A model generated the notes under the pieces. It did not search any database. It saw nothing but the letters and a program-made list of their open reading frames with translations, and was not told the origin of the DNA. From the NCBI GenBank assembly GCA_965220615.1, contig CBDCQL010000001.1, positions 623,256 through 687,255 on the forward strand: a stretch of DNA of 64,000 nt, written 5' to 3'. The position numbers and the translations under genes are program-made. Positions 63,740-64,000 of the stretch are shown here, in pieces. Within the stretch, counting starts at the first letter, position 1, and every line of letters starts with the position of its first letter. The DNA comes from JAGWBD01 sp965220615 (GTDB taxonomy: Bacteria; Chloroflexota; Anaerolineae; Aggregatilineales; Phototrophicaceae).

Positions 63740-64000
63740 AAATGATGTAATGATGAAATAGACTATAAAATTAATCATTTTGTCATTTACATCTGTGTCC
63801 GTAACTAAAGACTCAACTAATGTAGAGAAGCAGCACAACATTATGACATATACTCCAATGAAAGTGTAGATCCTGATAGTACAATCTGAAATATAAAAGA
63901 ATTATACATAAAGTGATAAGTGAATAGGTAAATAGACGAGCAAGTATTTACGATGTTACAATTTGTAACAATCTGAATAACCAATAACCAATAACTATGA

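Larger units (their letters stand above)
62347..64000. other. AT-rich eukaryotic non-coding sequence
   Basis: No supportable gene is seen. The stretch holds homopolymer A/T runs, a GC-richer island at ~62,937-63,090 and the two repeats listed separately. Short AATAAA-type signals occur several times but cannot be assigned. Confidence 0.7.

Noticed and set aside
1..64000. tRNA, rRNA or riboswitch genes
   Set aside because: I looked for cloverleaf ends, rRNA core motifs and long structured leaders by eye and saw none that I could support; weak cases would need a covariance-model search.

Overview
The first ~57.1 kb is GC-rich, densely coded bacterial DNA. The last ~6.85 kb is AT-rich, intron-bearing eukaryotic DNA. 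The bacterial part looks like a Chloroflexota (Anaerolineae/Caldilinea-like) organism, perhaps a marine-invertebrate symbiont. The reasons are the many sugar ABC importers without their own ATPase, Tat-exported binding proteins, T/P-rich linkers, a divergent cpn60 gene, a phytanoyl-CoA-dioxygenase-like gene, a sulfatase, and many short GGGCGA...TCGCCC dyads between genes. The taxonomy is inference from gene style.

Layout. 1-9.5 kb: amidohydrolase end, ArsR/VOC pair with a consensus promoter, decayed amidohydrolase tail, small secreted Cys-rich gene, M3 oligopeptidase, two MFS transporters, TPR-like membrane protein, MaoC hydratase. 9.5-15 kb: sugar ABC importer (binding protein plus two permeases) with a NagZ-type GH3 hexosaminidase. 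15.4-18.8 kb: ABC-2 exporter and VanZ-like gene. 19-29.3 kb: four tandem paralogous Tat-type solute-binding proteins, each followed by a near-identical GGGGGAGCC hairpin, then two permeases and a second degenerate permease pair. 29.3-43.2 kb: canonical-motif GH32-like gene, cpn60-like gene translationally coupled to an Asp-box propeller gene, methyltransferase-nuclease fusion, four tandem atypical GH32 paralogs and a sulfatase. 43.3-50 kb: two restriction-modification pairs (one BglII-like) around PhyH, ADP-ribosylglycohydrolase, phosphoesterase and 2'-5' RNA ligase genes. 50-57.1 kb: FtsK, glycosyltransferase, LysM/SdrD-type envelope proteins and a truncated gene.

The 19-43 kb region reads as a glycan-use locus. 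Oligosaccharides are bound outside the membrane by several binding proteins, imported through shared permeases (ATPase encoded elsewhere), and cut and desulfated in the cytoplasm, since neither the GH32 enzymes nor the sulfatase has a signal peptide.

After ~57,145 the sequence is a decayed metazoan-like element: DDE-transposase-like, OTU-protease-like, acidic-repeat and SET-domain coding pieces, with in-frame stops, frameshifts and at least one phase-consistent spliceosomal intron. The abrupt switch inside a bacterial gene is best explained by a chimeric assembly or read joining symbiont and host DNA.

Four otherwise intact bacterial genes carry single-base frame errors in short homopolymers (near 2,385, 5,752, 53,395 and 55,305). 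This points to residual sequencing error rather than true pseudogenes.
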